A stretch of 17,107 nucleotides of DNA from Planctomycetota bacterium (GTDB lineage Bacteria > Planctomycetota > GCA-002687715 > DRQF01): positions 1 to 17,107 of the forward strand of contig JAJRYU010000013.1 in the NCBI GenBank assembly GCA_024275615.1, read 5' to 3'. Both the position numbers and the translations under genes were made by a program. The notes beneath the pieces were generated by a model, which saw nothing but the letters and a program-made list of their open reading frames with translations, searched no databases and was not told where the DNA came from. Positions 1 to 7,056 of this stretch are shown here, piece by piece (position 1 is the stretch's first letter; the number at the start of each line of letters is the position of its first letter).

Positions 1-31
1 CCTCATCGGTTGTCTTCAGATCCTCGGTCAT
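1..31 (-). CDS. Possible start of a further gene, cut by the window edge
   Basis: An ATG at base 31 on the minus strand opens a frame reading MTEDLKTTDE up to the window edge. It lies 82 bases after the trkA stop and in the same direction. No strong ribosome binding site precedes it; the nearest purine-rich match is GGACTGAA. A 12-codon frame starting at base 67 (MIPILAAGLKLL) ends at this same ATG in an ATGA overlap, which could couple translation. Ten codons are too few to name a product, and this could be chance. Confidence 0.3.
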   Translation of the reverse strand, partial: MTEDLKTTDE

Positions 32-59
32 AGGAGTTTCAGTCCGGCTGCAAGAATTG

Positions 60-71
60 GAATCATGATTC
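60..71. repeat. 12-bp perfect palindrome after trkA
   Basis: GAATCATGATTC is a perfect 12-base palindrome between the trkA stop and the possible start at base 31. It could be an operator half-site pair or chance. It has no T-run, so it is not an intrinsic terminator. Confidence 0.2.
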
Positions 72-113
72 TCAAGTTATTGTACGAGTAAACTGGCGAT
101 AGCTTTCGGCAAT

Positions 114-782
114 TTACAAAGACGCTAAGTGCTTTATTTCATCGGACTTTGCGACAAGCGTGATGTCGTCGCCCTCGGACAAAACCGTGGCCGCACTGGG
201 AGGCATGATGATTCGTTCCTCATTGGGCAGGGGATTGGCCCGTGTCACTCGAACAACGACGATCCCCGACTGCGAGATAATGTCTCGCAACTCAAGCAGA
301 CTCTTGCCAGCAAAAGGCGCTGGAACTTTCATCGTGGCTATCTCGATGCCAGCCCCCAGATCATGAGATTCTGACACCAAAGGGTGAGTCAAACTTTGGG
401 CCACGCGGATTGCGCTCTCTTCTTCAGGACTGACCACCCGATTGGCACCAATCATCTCAAGAATTCGCCTGCGGTCCCGGGTTTGTGCCCGGGCGATGAT
501 GTACTTGGCACCCAGATTCTTCAACGCAACGACGCATTCCTGCGCCGCCTGAAAATCCTCGCCAATGGCAACGACAACAAGATCAAGCTCATGAACCCCA
601 TGAGCCGCCAATTGTCGTTCATCACGGGCGTCAAGTTGCAAGGGCTGCACAACCGCCCCACCCAGGTCTTGTACTTCACGGGGATTAACGTCGATAGCCT
701 GCACTTCGACTTTCGCTTTTTGGAGAGAATGTGCCAAGGCAGTCCCAAATCGTCCAAGTCCAATCACTGCAATACTTCGCAT
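114..782 (-). CDS. trkA: Potassium channel gating subunit, TrkA/KtrA family (single RCK)
   Basis: This is the cytoplasmic regulator of a TrkH/KtrB potassium transporter. Residues 1-120 form a Rossmann-type RCK_N domain: the nucleotide-binding loop GLGRFG is at 8-13, with an acidic residue (D31) at the end of the second strand where the ribose of NAD(H) or ATP is held. Residues about 140-222 form an RCK_C domain, a likely second ligand site. At 222 aa it carries one RCK unit, as in KtrA and unlike the tandem 458-aa TrkA of E. coli, so it should assemble as a multimeric ring. The ATG follows an AAGGGG-type ribosome binding site. It starts 26 bases after the trkH stop, so the two are almost certainly co-transcribed. 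Family assignment is firm; the Trk versus Ktr name is a convention here. Confidence 0.93.
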   Translation of the reverse strand: MRSIAVIGLGRFGTALAHSLQKAKVEVQAIDVNPREVQDLGGAVVQPLQLDARDERQLAAHGVHELDLVVVAIGEDFQAAQECVVALKNLGAKYIIARAQTRDRRRILEMIGANRVVSPEEESAIRVAQSLTHPLVSESHDLGAGIEIATMKVPAPFAGKSLLELRDIISQSGIVVVRVTRANPLPNEERIIMPPSAATVLSEGDDITLVAKSDEIKHLASL

Positions 783-808
783 CTCTTGCCCCTTTCGTCA
801 CTAGGACA

Positions 809-2578
809 CTAGCCAATCATGACCCGTTCTTCGGGATAGTCGATCGCCACATGAGAACGATTCCGGCCCAATACAAGAACCAAAGTCAACGGTCCAAGTC
901 GACCGACGAACATCAGGATAGTAATGACAATCTTGCCAAAATCGCTGAGGTGTTCCGAGCCGGACACACCACAGGAATACCCCACAGTACCCACCGCCGA
1001 TACCGCCTCAAAGAGGAGTTCGTTAAGCGCAAAACTCGAACCCTCGCTTATCAAGAGTGCCAAGATTGCAGCCACCAAGACTCCGCCATAGAGCAAGGCA
1101 ATCGTCGCCGCTTGCCGCAATTGGTCGTCCGGAATCCTACGCCCCAAAATCTCTGCGTGTTTGCGTCTGCGCATCTGTGCCACAACGCCGATGATAAGAA
1201 CAGCGAGCGTCACGGTTTTTAGTCCGCCCCCTGTAGATCCAGGGGAGGCACCAATCCACATGAGAGGCACCAAGAAAAAGCGTGTCGCCTGACTCAAGCC
1301 GCCTTCGCCATCGAATGCCACCGTTGAAAATCCTGCGGTACGCGTAGAGACCGATTGAAAGACCGAAACAACAAACGCCTTGGGTGCGGACAAATCAGCA
1401 AGGACGCCGTTGCGTTCCAAGAGAAAGAACCCAAGAGTGCCGATCGCTACAAGGGCTGCACTTGTCAACAAGACTAACCGCGTGTGCAACGAAAGAGGCC
1501 TAGGTTGCTTTTTTTGGAGGCGTTGTTGAAGGCGCCCTTTGAGTTCGCGCAAAACCGTGAAGCCAAGGCCCCCCGCAGTAATCAGGATCACTGCCACAAG
1601 ATTAAACGTCGGATCGACAGCAAAGTCGCCAAAGCTATTCCTGTGAAGCGCAAACCCGGCATTGCAAAATGCCGAAACGGAATGAAAGAGGCTGGAGAAC
1701 ATCGGGCGCGCTTCATCCGCGTACCACGGATAGAAACAGAAAGCACCGACAATCTCGAAAGCGAAAGTGAAGCCAAGAATGGCGACCAACAGGCGCGCCA
1801 TGCCTTGTTGCCCTTCCACATTCAAGCTGTCTCTGACCATGGCACGGCCTGAGAGCCCCAAACGGTGGCCACTGGTGAGAAGCAAGAATGTGCCCAGAGT
1901 CATGATTCCCAAACCACCGACTTGAATGAGCAGCAAGACAATGCTCTGGCCGAAAATACTAAGCGTCCCTGAGGTAGAGACAACTTCCAAACCGGTCACA
2001 CAAGTCGCGCTTGTTGCGGTAAAGAGGGCGTCCGTGAAACTGAGAGTTTCCTCGCCTTGGGTTGCATTGGGTGCTACGGCAAGAAAAAGTGCGCCAACGA
2101 GGATCACCAAAATGAAGCTAGCCCCCAGAGCCCGCGCCGGGCTCCCCTTGAACAAACGAGAACGCAGGAGGGAAAAAACTCCGCGGTGCAAGGCGAGAAA
2201 CAAAACACCGATAGCCGCGACAGCCTCGGCTCCGTTCCAACCGGCACGATTGCCAGCGAAAATCGCAGCAAGAATAAAGACCGACAGGAAGACAGTTGAA
2301 CCAGCCCAAGCTTTGACAAAACCAATCTTGGAACGGTGCTGGACAAACCCGTTGACGTAGGAAGCCACCGGTAAACAAGCTGTGAAAGCAATGACCAACC
2401 CGAGAGAAAAATGAACAAAATCTGTGAGTGCAAAACCACCGAAGCGTATGAGAACGATAAAAGGCGATAGAGGCAGCAGAATCGATGGGAGAAGACCAAT
2501 CTTATTGACGCTCTGCCCAAACACGGGTCCGCCAAGCAAACGAGTCGCCGTTGTCAGTCCTTCGTCTGGCTTCGCCAT
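809..2578 (-). CDS. trkH: Potassium uptake channel subunit, TrkH/KtrB family
   Basis: This inner-membrane K+ translocating subunit has the four membrane-pore-membrane repeats of the family. Filter segments are visible at about 192-198 (TCVTGLE), 305-309 (CNAGF), 413-418 (RTAGFS) and 529-534 (GTVGYS), each keeping its filter glycine. The end carries the family motif GRLGPLT near 559-565. At 589 aa it is clearly longer than KtrB (about 445 aa). The first 150 residues hold extra hydrophobic stretches (about 28-50, 54-76, 92-108, 118-137) before the first repeat. The ATG overlaps the gpmI stop as TAATG, so translation is probably coupled, and trkA follows directly. Pairing with a single-RCK subunit suggests a KtrAB-like complex. 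Confidence 0.94.
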   Translation of the reverse strand: MAKPDEGLTTATRLLGGPVFGQSVNKIGLLPSILLPLSPFIVLIRFGGFALTDFVHFSLGLVIAFTACLPVASYVNGFVQHRSKIGFVKAWAGSTVFLSVFILAAIFAGNRAGWNGAEAVAAIGVLFLALHRGVFSLLRSRLFKGSPARALGASFILVILVGALFLAVAPNATQGEETLSFTDALFTATSATCVTGLEVVSTSGTLSIFGQSIVLLLIQVGGLGIMTLGTFLLLTSGHRLGLSGRAMVRDSLNVEGQQGMARLLVAILGFTFAFEIVGAFCFYPWYADEARPMFSSLFHSVSAFCNAGFALHRNSFGDFAVDPTFNLVAVILITAGGLGFTVLRELKGRLQQRLQKKQPRPLSLHTRLVLLTSAALVAIGTLGFFLLERNGVLADLSAPKAFVVSVFQSVSTRTAGFSTVAFDGEGGLSQATRFFLVPLMWIGASPGSTGGGLKTVTLAVLIIGVVAQMRRRKHAEILGRRIPDDQLRQAATIALLYGGVLVAAILALLISEGSSFALNELLFEAVSAVGTVGYSCGVSGSEHLSDFGKIVITILMFVGRLGPLTLVLVLGRNRSHVAIDYPEERVMIG

Positions 2579-4113
2579 TAGCTGCGCTCAAGCAAGGAGT
2601 GGCCATTCATGACATCAGGTTGATCAATCTTCATGACGTCGAGAAGTGTAGGAATGATATCTGCCAACCGGCCGCCTTGCGGGTCAAGCGTTGCTCCCTT
2701 GAAGCGGTCGTCAATGAGTAACAAGGGCACAGGATTGGTCGTATGTGCCGTGTGTGCTTGGCCCGTTTTTTTGTCGAACATCATCTCAACATTGCCATGG
2801 TCTGCGGTCATCAAGATGCCACCACCCTTGGCGAGAATCGCCTCACTCAGTTGACCAAGAGCGCGATCAACGGATTCGATCGCTTTGACGGCAGCGGCGA
2901 AATCTCCGGTGTGGCCAACCATATCCGGGTTGGCAAGATTCATGATCAAAACGTCGTGCGCACCGTCGGCAATGACCTTGAGAGCACTCTCAGTGATCTC
3001 GGGCGCACTCATCTCCGGTTGCAAGTCGTAGGTCGGGACTTTGGGCGATGGCACGAGAATGCGATCTTCGCCCTTGAACGGTTGCTCTTTCCCACCGTTG
3101 AAGAAGAACGTGACATGGGCATACTTCTCGGTCTCGGCAATACGCATTTGCCGTAGACCTTCGCGTTCGGCAAGTTGGCCAAAAACGAGATCCAAGTCGA
3201 TTTTCTCAAAGGCGATCTCAACGGGATACCCTTCTTTGTACTGAGTCATCGTGGCGTAGGATAGATCGAGATCTTTGCGTACCTCAAATCCGCTGAAGCT
3301 CGGCACCATGAACGCTTCGGTTAGTTGGCGCACCCGATCCGAGCGATAGTTAAACATGATGACGCCGTCACCAGCTTCGATTCGAGGAGTTCCCTTGATA
3401 ATGCGTGGCAGGACGAATTCATCGTTTTCGTCGGCAGCATAGGCTTGCGCCAGACCTTCCAATGATGATTCAGCGACTTCACCGACGCCATGAACCAAGG
3501 CGTCGTAGGCGATCTTGACTCTCTCCCAGCGCTGATCTCGATCCATGGCATAGTAGCGCCCACAGATTGTCCCAATGACGCCAGCTCCGCTCGCTTCGAT
3601 TTTCTCTTCCACCTCGCGCAAGTACTTCTCGGCAGATCTTGGCGGCGTATCTCGACCATCAAGAAAAGCGTGAAAGACACATTGGGCCCCTTTGAGCCCA
3701 CGCCTGGCGGCATACTCAAGGAGTGTCAGATAGTGGTGATTTGAGCTATGGACTCCACCATCGGAAAGAAGCCCCATGAGGTGGAGCGTTCCTCCTTTTT
3801 GCTTCACTTCACTGATGACATTGGCAAAGGCAGGCAACATGAAGAAACTGCCTTGAGCAATGCTGGCATTGATGCGGTCGATATCCTGAGGAACGACACG
3901 ACCGGCACCGATGTTCATGTGCCCCACTTCGGAGTTGCCCATGAGCCCGGGCATGAGTCCGACGTCGGTACCGGATGCGGCGATTTTTGTATGTGGATAC
4001 TGCGCGAAGAGTTTGTCAAACGCCGGGGTATGAGCTGCCGCGATGGCATTTCCTTCCTTCGACTCATTGATACCAAACCCGTCCAGGACGATCAGTGCAT
4101 GTGGAATTCGCAA
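2578..4113 (-). CDS. gpmI: 2,3-bisphosphoglycerate-independent phosphoglycerate mutase
   Basis: GpmI interconverts 3- and 2-phosphoglycerate in glycolysis and gluconeogenesis in the cytoplasm, using two Mn2+ ions and a phosphoserine intermediate. At 511 aa it has the full family length. The phosphatase-superfamily metal and nucleophile motifs are visible: LDGFG with D11, GNSEVGH at 59-65 with the nucleophile serine at 60-61, GRDTPPRSA in the inserted transferase domain, GHTGDF, and TADHGN near the end. The start inferred is TTG at 4113, preceded by AGAGAAG. It gives the expected N-terminus just before the first metal motif, and no ATG in frame fits better. It overlaps the end of the upstream peptidase gene by 22 bases and shares its stop with the trkH start (TAATG). 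Confidence 0.96.
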   Translation of the reverse strand: MRIPHALIVLDGFGINESKEGNAIAAAHTPAFDKLFAQYPHTKIAASGTDVGLMPGLMGNSEVGHMNIGAGRVVPQDIDRINASIAQGSFFMLPAFANVISEVKQKGGTLHLMGLLSDGGVHSSNHHYLTLLEYAARRGLKGAQCVFHAFLDGRDTPPRSAEKYLREVEEKIEASGAGVIGTICGRYYAMDRDQRWERVKIAYDALVHGVGEVAESSLEGLAQAYAADENDEFVLPRIIKGTPRIEAGDGVIMFNYRSDRVRQLTEAFMVPSFSGFEVRKDLDLSYATMTQYKEGYPVEIAFEKIDLDLVFGQLAEREGLRQMRIAETEKYAHVTFFFNGGKEQPFKGEDRILVPSPKVPTYDLQPEMSAPEITESALKVIADGAHDVLIMNLANPDMVGHTGDFAAAVKAIESVDRALGQLSEAILAKGGGILMTADHGNVEMMFDKKTGQAHTAHTTNPVPLLLIDDRFKGATLDPQGGRLADIIPTLLDVMKIDQPDVMNGHSLLERS

Positions 4114-4823
4114 ATGTTCTTCTCTTCGTCGTTTCGGCCGCCAAGCAATCCGGCACGCATGGCAAAGTATAGCAAGGTTGCAATCGACGTGATGGCGGCG
4201 GCGACATAAGTTGAAGCAGCAGCCCTCAGCACTCTCCTCGCACCCACCATTTCATCTTGCTGCAGAATTGCCCCGCCTTCCAAGGCCCGCAAAGCGCGGC
4301 TGCTAGCATCAAACTCTACCGGTAGGGTGACTATCGTGAACAAAGTGGCGAAACCGAATAGAAAGACACCAAATTGAGCCAAACCAGCGAAGCCAAGGAA
4401 AGAACCGGCAATGATCAAGATGTAACTCATGTTCGTGCCAATCCCAGCGATGGGCACGAGTTTGGATCGAAGACCAAGCCACATGTAAGCCTCGGCGTGC
4501 TGGATGGCGTGGCCAACCTCATGAGCGGCGATACCAAGAGAGGCGATCGACCGCCCGGAATAATTCTCCGCCGAGAGACGCAGCGTCCTTGATCTCGGAT
4601 CGTAGTGATCGGAAAGATAGCCACCGGTTTGCTCAACACGCACGTCATGAATGTTGTTGTATTGCAAAATCGCCTGGGCAATGGCGGCCCCCGTCATGCC
4701 ATTCCTGGCCCCGACTTTGCTGTACTTGCCAAAAGAGCTTTTGACCCACCAAGTACAAATCGCCGAAAGAATCAAGCAAGGTCCGACAAAGACGAAATAC
4801 ATCGGATCAAACCAATAGAACAT
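4092..4823 (-). CDS. Membrane zinc metallopeptidase, YugP family (Zn_peptidase_2)
   Basis: This 243-aa protein is a predicted membrane-bound neutral zinc protease. HEVGH at 101-105 is the gluzincin-type metal site (two His ligands plus the catalytic Glu), in the family context GIAAHEVGHAIQH. The conserved stretch LPVEFDASSRAL downstream probably supplies the third ligand. Hydrophobic segments lie at about 9-26, in two stretches following the catalytic helix, and near the C-terminus. The natural substrate of the family is not well established. The ATG at 4823 is chosen because AGGAGAG lies 5 bases upstream; a TTG at 4838 would place that site inside the gene. It follows fhs by 26 bases and overlaps gpmI by 22 bases. 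Confidence 0.9.
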   Translation of the reverse strand: MFYWFDPMYFVFVGPCLILSAICTWWVKSSFGKYSKVGARNGMTGAAIAQAILQYNNIHDVRVEQTGGYLSDHYDPRSRTLRLSAENYSGRSIASLGIAAHEVGHAIQHAEAYMWLGLRSKLVPIAGIGTNMSYILIIAGSFLGFAGLAQFGVFLFGFATLFTIVTLPVEFDASSRALRALEGGAILQQDEMVGARRVLRAAASTYVAAAITSIATLLYFAMRAGLLGGRNDEEKNICEFHMH

Positions 4824-4849
4824 GTTCACTCTCCTCAAACATCCCGGCT

Positions 4850-6544
4850 CTAGAAGAGCCCTGTGATCTCACCCTTGTCATCAATGTCAATCTGCCGCAG
4901 AGCCGGCTTGCTCCCTAACCCAGGCATCAACATCATGTCACCCGCAAGTGGGTAAAGAAAACCCGCGCCAGCTGCCAAACGAATATCCCTAATTGGGAAT
5001 GCATACCCCGTCGGGGCCCCTTTTAGCTTGGCGTCATGGCTGAGGCTCAAATGAGTCTTCGCCATGCAAATCGGGAGATTCCCATAACCCCAAGATGTAT
5101 ACAGCTTGGCGGAGCGTTTGGCCTCATCCGACAACTCCACCTCGCTGGCACCATAGATCTTTGTCGCCAGAGTGTTGATTTTTGACTCAATCGAATCTTC
5201 AAGATCATAGAGGTGCCTGAATTCGCTCCGGCTTTCCGCAGCATCGACAACAGCTTGGGCCAAAGCCTCACCTCCCACTCCACCTTGTGCGTGCATTTTG
5301 GAAATCTCCGCAGCCTGAGCGCCAAATTCGAGGGACTTCTTTTGGACGTACTCGATCTCTTCCGGCAAGTCTGTGCTGAAATGATTGATCGCAACAACCA
5401 CCGGGAGTCCGTGCATGCGGACGTTCTCGATGTGCTTCTTGAGATTGGGCAACCCATCATCAATAGCCGGGATGTCCTTTTCAAAAAGCGCTGGGTCAAG
5501 CGGTTTACCCGCACGAATTTTGAATCGATCGCAGTGGGCCTTGAGGGCGCGGATAGTAACCACCAAGACGATGGCGTCCGGTATCAATCCCGAAGCGCGA
5601 CATTTGATGTTGCACAGTTTTTCAAAACCCATATCCGCACCGAACCCACTCTCGGTGACAGTGTAGTCGGCAAGACGAACGCTCATCTGATCGGCAATCA
5701 CGCTACTATTGCCATAGGCGATATTGGCGAATGGCCCAGCGTGAACGAAAGTCAGGGTGCCTTCGGTTGTCTGCATGACTGTTGGCTTAATCGCTTCCTT
5801 CATGATGGCTGCCATGGCACCAGCACACTCCATGGTCTCGGCGGTCACAGGATCGCCCTCTTCACCTTCACCAACAACGATACGACCAAGCCGACCTCGC
5901 AAGTCGAAAATATTGTCCGATAGCCCCAAAATGGCCATCACTTCGGAGGCAGGTGTGATGTCAAAACCAGTTTTCCTCGGAACGCCGTTCTTTTTGCCCC
6001 CCAAACCCACCTCGATCTGACGCAATGCTCGGTCATTGATGTCCACAACCCGGCGAAAGCTGACACGCTCAGGGTTCAGGGCAAATGGATTCTTGAGCAA
6101 GATGCTGGTGTCCGTCCAAGCGGCCAAGAGGTTGTGAGCTGCTCCCACGGCGTGCATGTCACCGGTCAAGTGGAGATTAAAATCCTCCATCGGCACCACT
6201 TGAGAGTGGCCACCTCCCGCAGCGCCCCCTTTGATGCCAAAAACCGGACCCATCGACGGTTGGCGAATGGTGGTGATTGTCTTTTTGCCAATTCTGTTCA
6301 GCGCCAAACCAAGACCAATCGTGGTCACGGTCTTGCCTTCACCTAGAGGAGTGGGGGTCACCGCCGTCACGCCGATGTACTTGCCAGGGGGTCGATCATC
6401 GAGGCGTTTCATAATCGCGCCGTCAATTTTGGCTTTGTAGGGCCCGTAGAGGCTCAGGTCCGATTCTTCGAGGCCAAAGCGCCTCGCCACATCCTGGATG
6501 GGCTCCAACTTGTGTGCCCGGGCAATTTCGAGGTCAGTCTTCAT
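4850..6544 (-). CDS. fhs: Formate--tetrahydrofolate ligase (10-formyl-THF synthetase)
   Basis: Fhs joins formate to tetrahydrofolate at the expense of ATP, giving 10-formyl-THF for purine synthesis and initiator-tRNA formylation. At 564 aa it matches the family (about 556-560). The P-loop TPLGEGKT is at 64-71, followed by the conserved RQPSMGP and FGIKGGAAGGG segments; VAINHFSTD and the C-terminal GDMMLMPGL region are also typical. The ATG at 6544 is preceded by AAGGA. The frame stays open a further 115 codons upstream, but that extension has no family counterpart and covers the intergenic promoter region, so it was not used. Fhs is first in the run ending with trkA. PurH, encoded about 3.5 kb upstream, uses its product. 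Confidence 0.97.
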   Translation of the reverse strand: MKTDLEIARAHKLEPIQDVARRFGLEESDLSLYGPYKAKIDGAIMKRLDDRPPGKYIGVTAVTPTPLGEGKTVTTIGLGLALNRIGKKTITTIRQPSMGPVFGIKGGAAGGGHSQVVPMEDFNLHLTGDMHAVGAAHNLLAAWTDTSILLKNPFALNPERVSFRRVVDINDRALRQIEVGLGGKKNGVPRKTGFDITPASEVMAILGLSDNIFDLRGRLGRIVVGEGEEGDPVTAETMECAGAMAAIMKEAIKPTVMQTTEGTLTFVHAGPFANIAYGNSSVIADQMSVRLADYTVTESGFGADMGFEKLCNIKCRASGLIPDAIVLVVTIRALKAHCDRFKIRAGKPLDPALFEKDIPAIDDGLPNLKKHIENVRMHGLPVVVAINHFSTDLPEEIEYVQKKSLEFGAQAAEISKMHAQGGVGGEALAQAVVDAAESRSEFRHLYDLEDSIESKINTLATKIYGASEVELSDEAKRSAKLYTSWGYGNLPICMAKTHLSLSHDAKLKGAPTGYAFPIRDIRLAAGAGFLYPLAGDMMLMPGLGSKPALRQIDIDDKGEITGLF

Positions 6545-6758
6545 CTTTGTCCTTTTCCATCTACCAGCAATTTCGGGATACTCTAACCCCTCGGAATCGT
6601 CGGATCGAGACATGGAAAAAAGCGCTCTCAGAATGTTCGGGCCTTCCTCCATGGGCCGAACCAGGATCGATTTCCTGCAGACACGAAGAAGAAACGGCAG
6701 AAAACACTGCAGAAACCGCTCAGAAACGGGGAGTTTGGCCGCCAATCGCGATTTGGTA
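6545..6758. other. Upstream region of fhs, no gene seen
   Basis: These 214 bases separate fhs from the plus-strand promoter at 6759. I found no clear minus-strand sigma-70 promoter here, although fhs must be transcribed through it. Two CTGCAG sites 33 bases apart and three nearly repeated (G)CAGAAA units around 6696-6727 are visible but have no assignable role. Confidence 0.5.
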
Positions 6759-6786
6759 TTGACGCGCCGAAGGCAATCTCTATACT
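6759..6786 (+). promoter_or_regulatory. Sigma-70-type promoter, plus strand, divergent from fhs
   Basis: TTGACG (6759-6764) is separated by exactly 16 bases from TATACT (6781-6786). Each hexamer matches consensus at five of six positions, which is strong for a chance occurrence in an intergenic gap. Transcription would start near 6793. No plus-strand protein gene lies downstream, only the terminator at 6915-6951, so the promoter would serve a short RNA. Confidence 0.55.
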
Positions 6787-6792
6787 CGGCGA

Positions 6793-6951
6793 TAGGAAGA
6801 CACAAAGTTCCAGGCTCCTCACCTGCAACTGATTTCCTAGATTGACGGTGAGCATTCATCACAATCAAACCACCACCACAGCAAACCACATCGATCTCTC
6901 ATCAGTGGTTTCCCCCGACATCGGCGCCTTCACCGATGTCGGTCTTTTTTT
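6793..6951 (+). ncRNA. Candidate small RNA, about 160 nt, unclassified
   Basis: The span runs from the predicted start of the 6759-6786 promoter to the end of the intrinsic terminator. There is no ATG-initiated frame of useful length inside; the only ATG lies in the terminator stem. Visible structure: TAGGAA (6793-6798) can pair with TTCCTA (6834-6839); CTCACC (6818-6823) with GGTGAG (6847-6852), which crosses the first stem and so is an alternative or a pseudoknot; and AAACCAC (6883-6889) with GTGGTTT (6905-6911), just before the terminator. A second AAACCAC copy at 6867-6873 could compete. A C/U-rich stretch at 6815-6823 resembles an anti-Shine-Dalgarno seed. It matches no RNA family I recognise; it lacks the closing stem of 6S RNA. 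Confidence 0.45.
6915..6951 (+). terminator. Intrinsic terminator, plus strand
   Basis: CCGACATCGG (6915-6924) and CCGATGTCGG (6933-6942) form a perfect 10-bp stem with an 8-base loop, followed by TC and seven T (6945-6951). The T-run is on the plus strand only. Reading the minus strand, the stem is followed by GGGGGAAACC, so it cannot serve the methyltransferase gene that ends at 7057. Confidence 0.85.
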
Positions 6952-7056
6952 GCCTGGAGCTTTCCAGATTGTGGCGTTTTCCCGCGCTTCATCAATTCCG
7001 GAACCCCACGAGAAGATTGGCAAACCCATTATTTCATGGACAAGCGGAGGGCAGTT
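6952..7056. other. Spacer after the methyltransferase gene
   Basis: These 105 bases contain a small hairpin, CTGGA-GCTT-TCCAG (6955-6968). On the minus strand it is followed by GGC and then an A-run, so it does not look like a terminator for the gene ending at 7057. Nothing else was recognised. Confidence 0.4.

Noticed and set aside
4824..4838. TTG start for the zinc peptidase, adding five residues.
   Set aside because: It would place the AGGAGAG ribosome binding site inside the coding sequence; the ATG at 4823 uses it at normal spacing.
5213..5923. Plus-strand 236-aa frame opposite fhs.
   Set aside because: It lies entirely antisense to a certain gene and has no recognisable family features. 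The same holds for the plus-strand frames opposite trkA, trkH, gpmI, purH and prfB.
6545..6889. N-terminal extension of fhs by 115 codons in the same open frame.
   Set aside because: The extension has no resemblance to the Fhs family, is cysteine- and arginine-rich, and crosses the intergenic promoter and part of the small RNA. The ATG at 6544 has a proper AAGGA site and gives the usual length.
6793..6951. The candidate RNA as 6S RNA.
   Set aside because: 6S has a long closing stem joining both ends and a central bubble. Here the 3' end is a separate terminator hairpin and the 5' end pairs locally.
6961..6968. CTGGA-GCTT-TCCAG hairpin as the end of the methyltransferase transcript.
   Set aside because: On the minus strand it is followed by GGC and an A-run, the wrong orientation for an intrinsic terminator.
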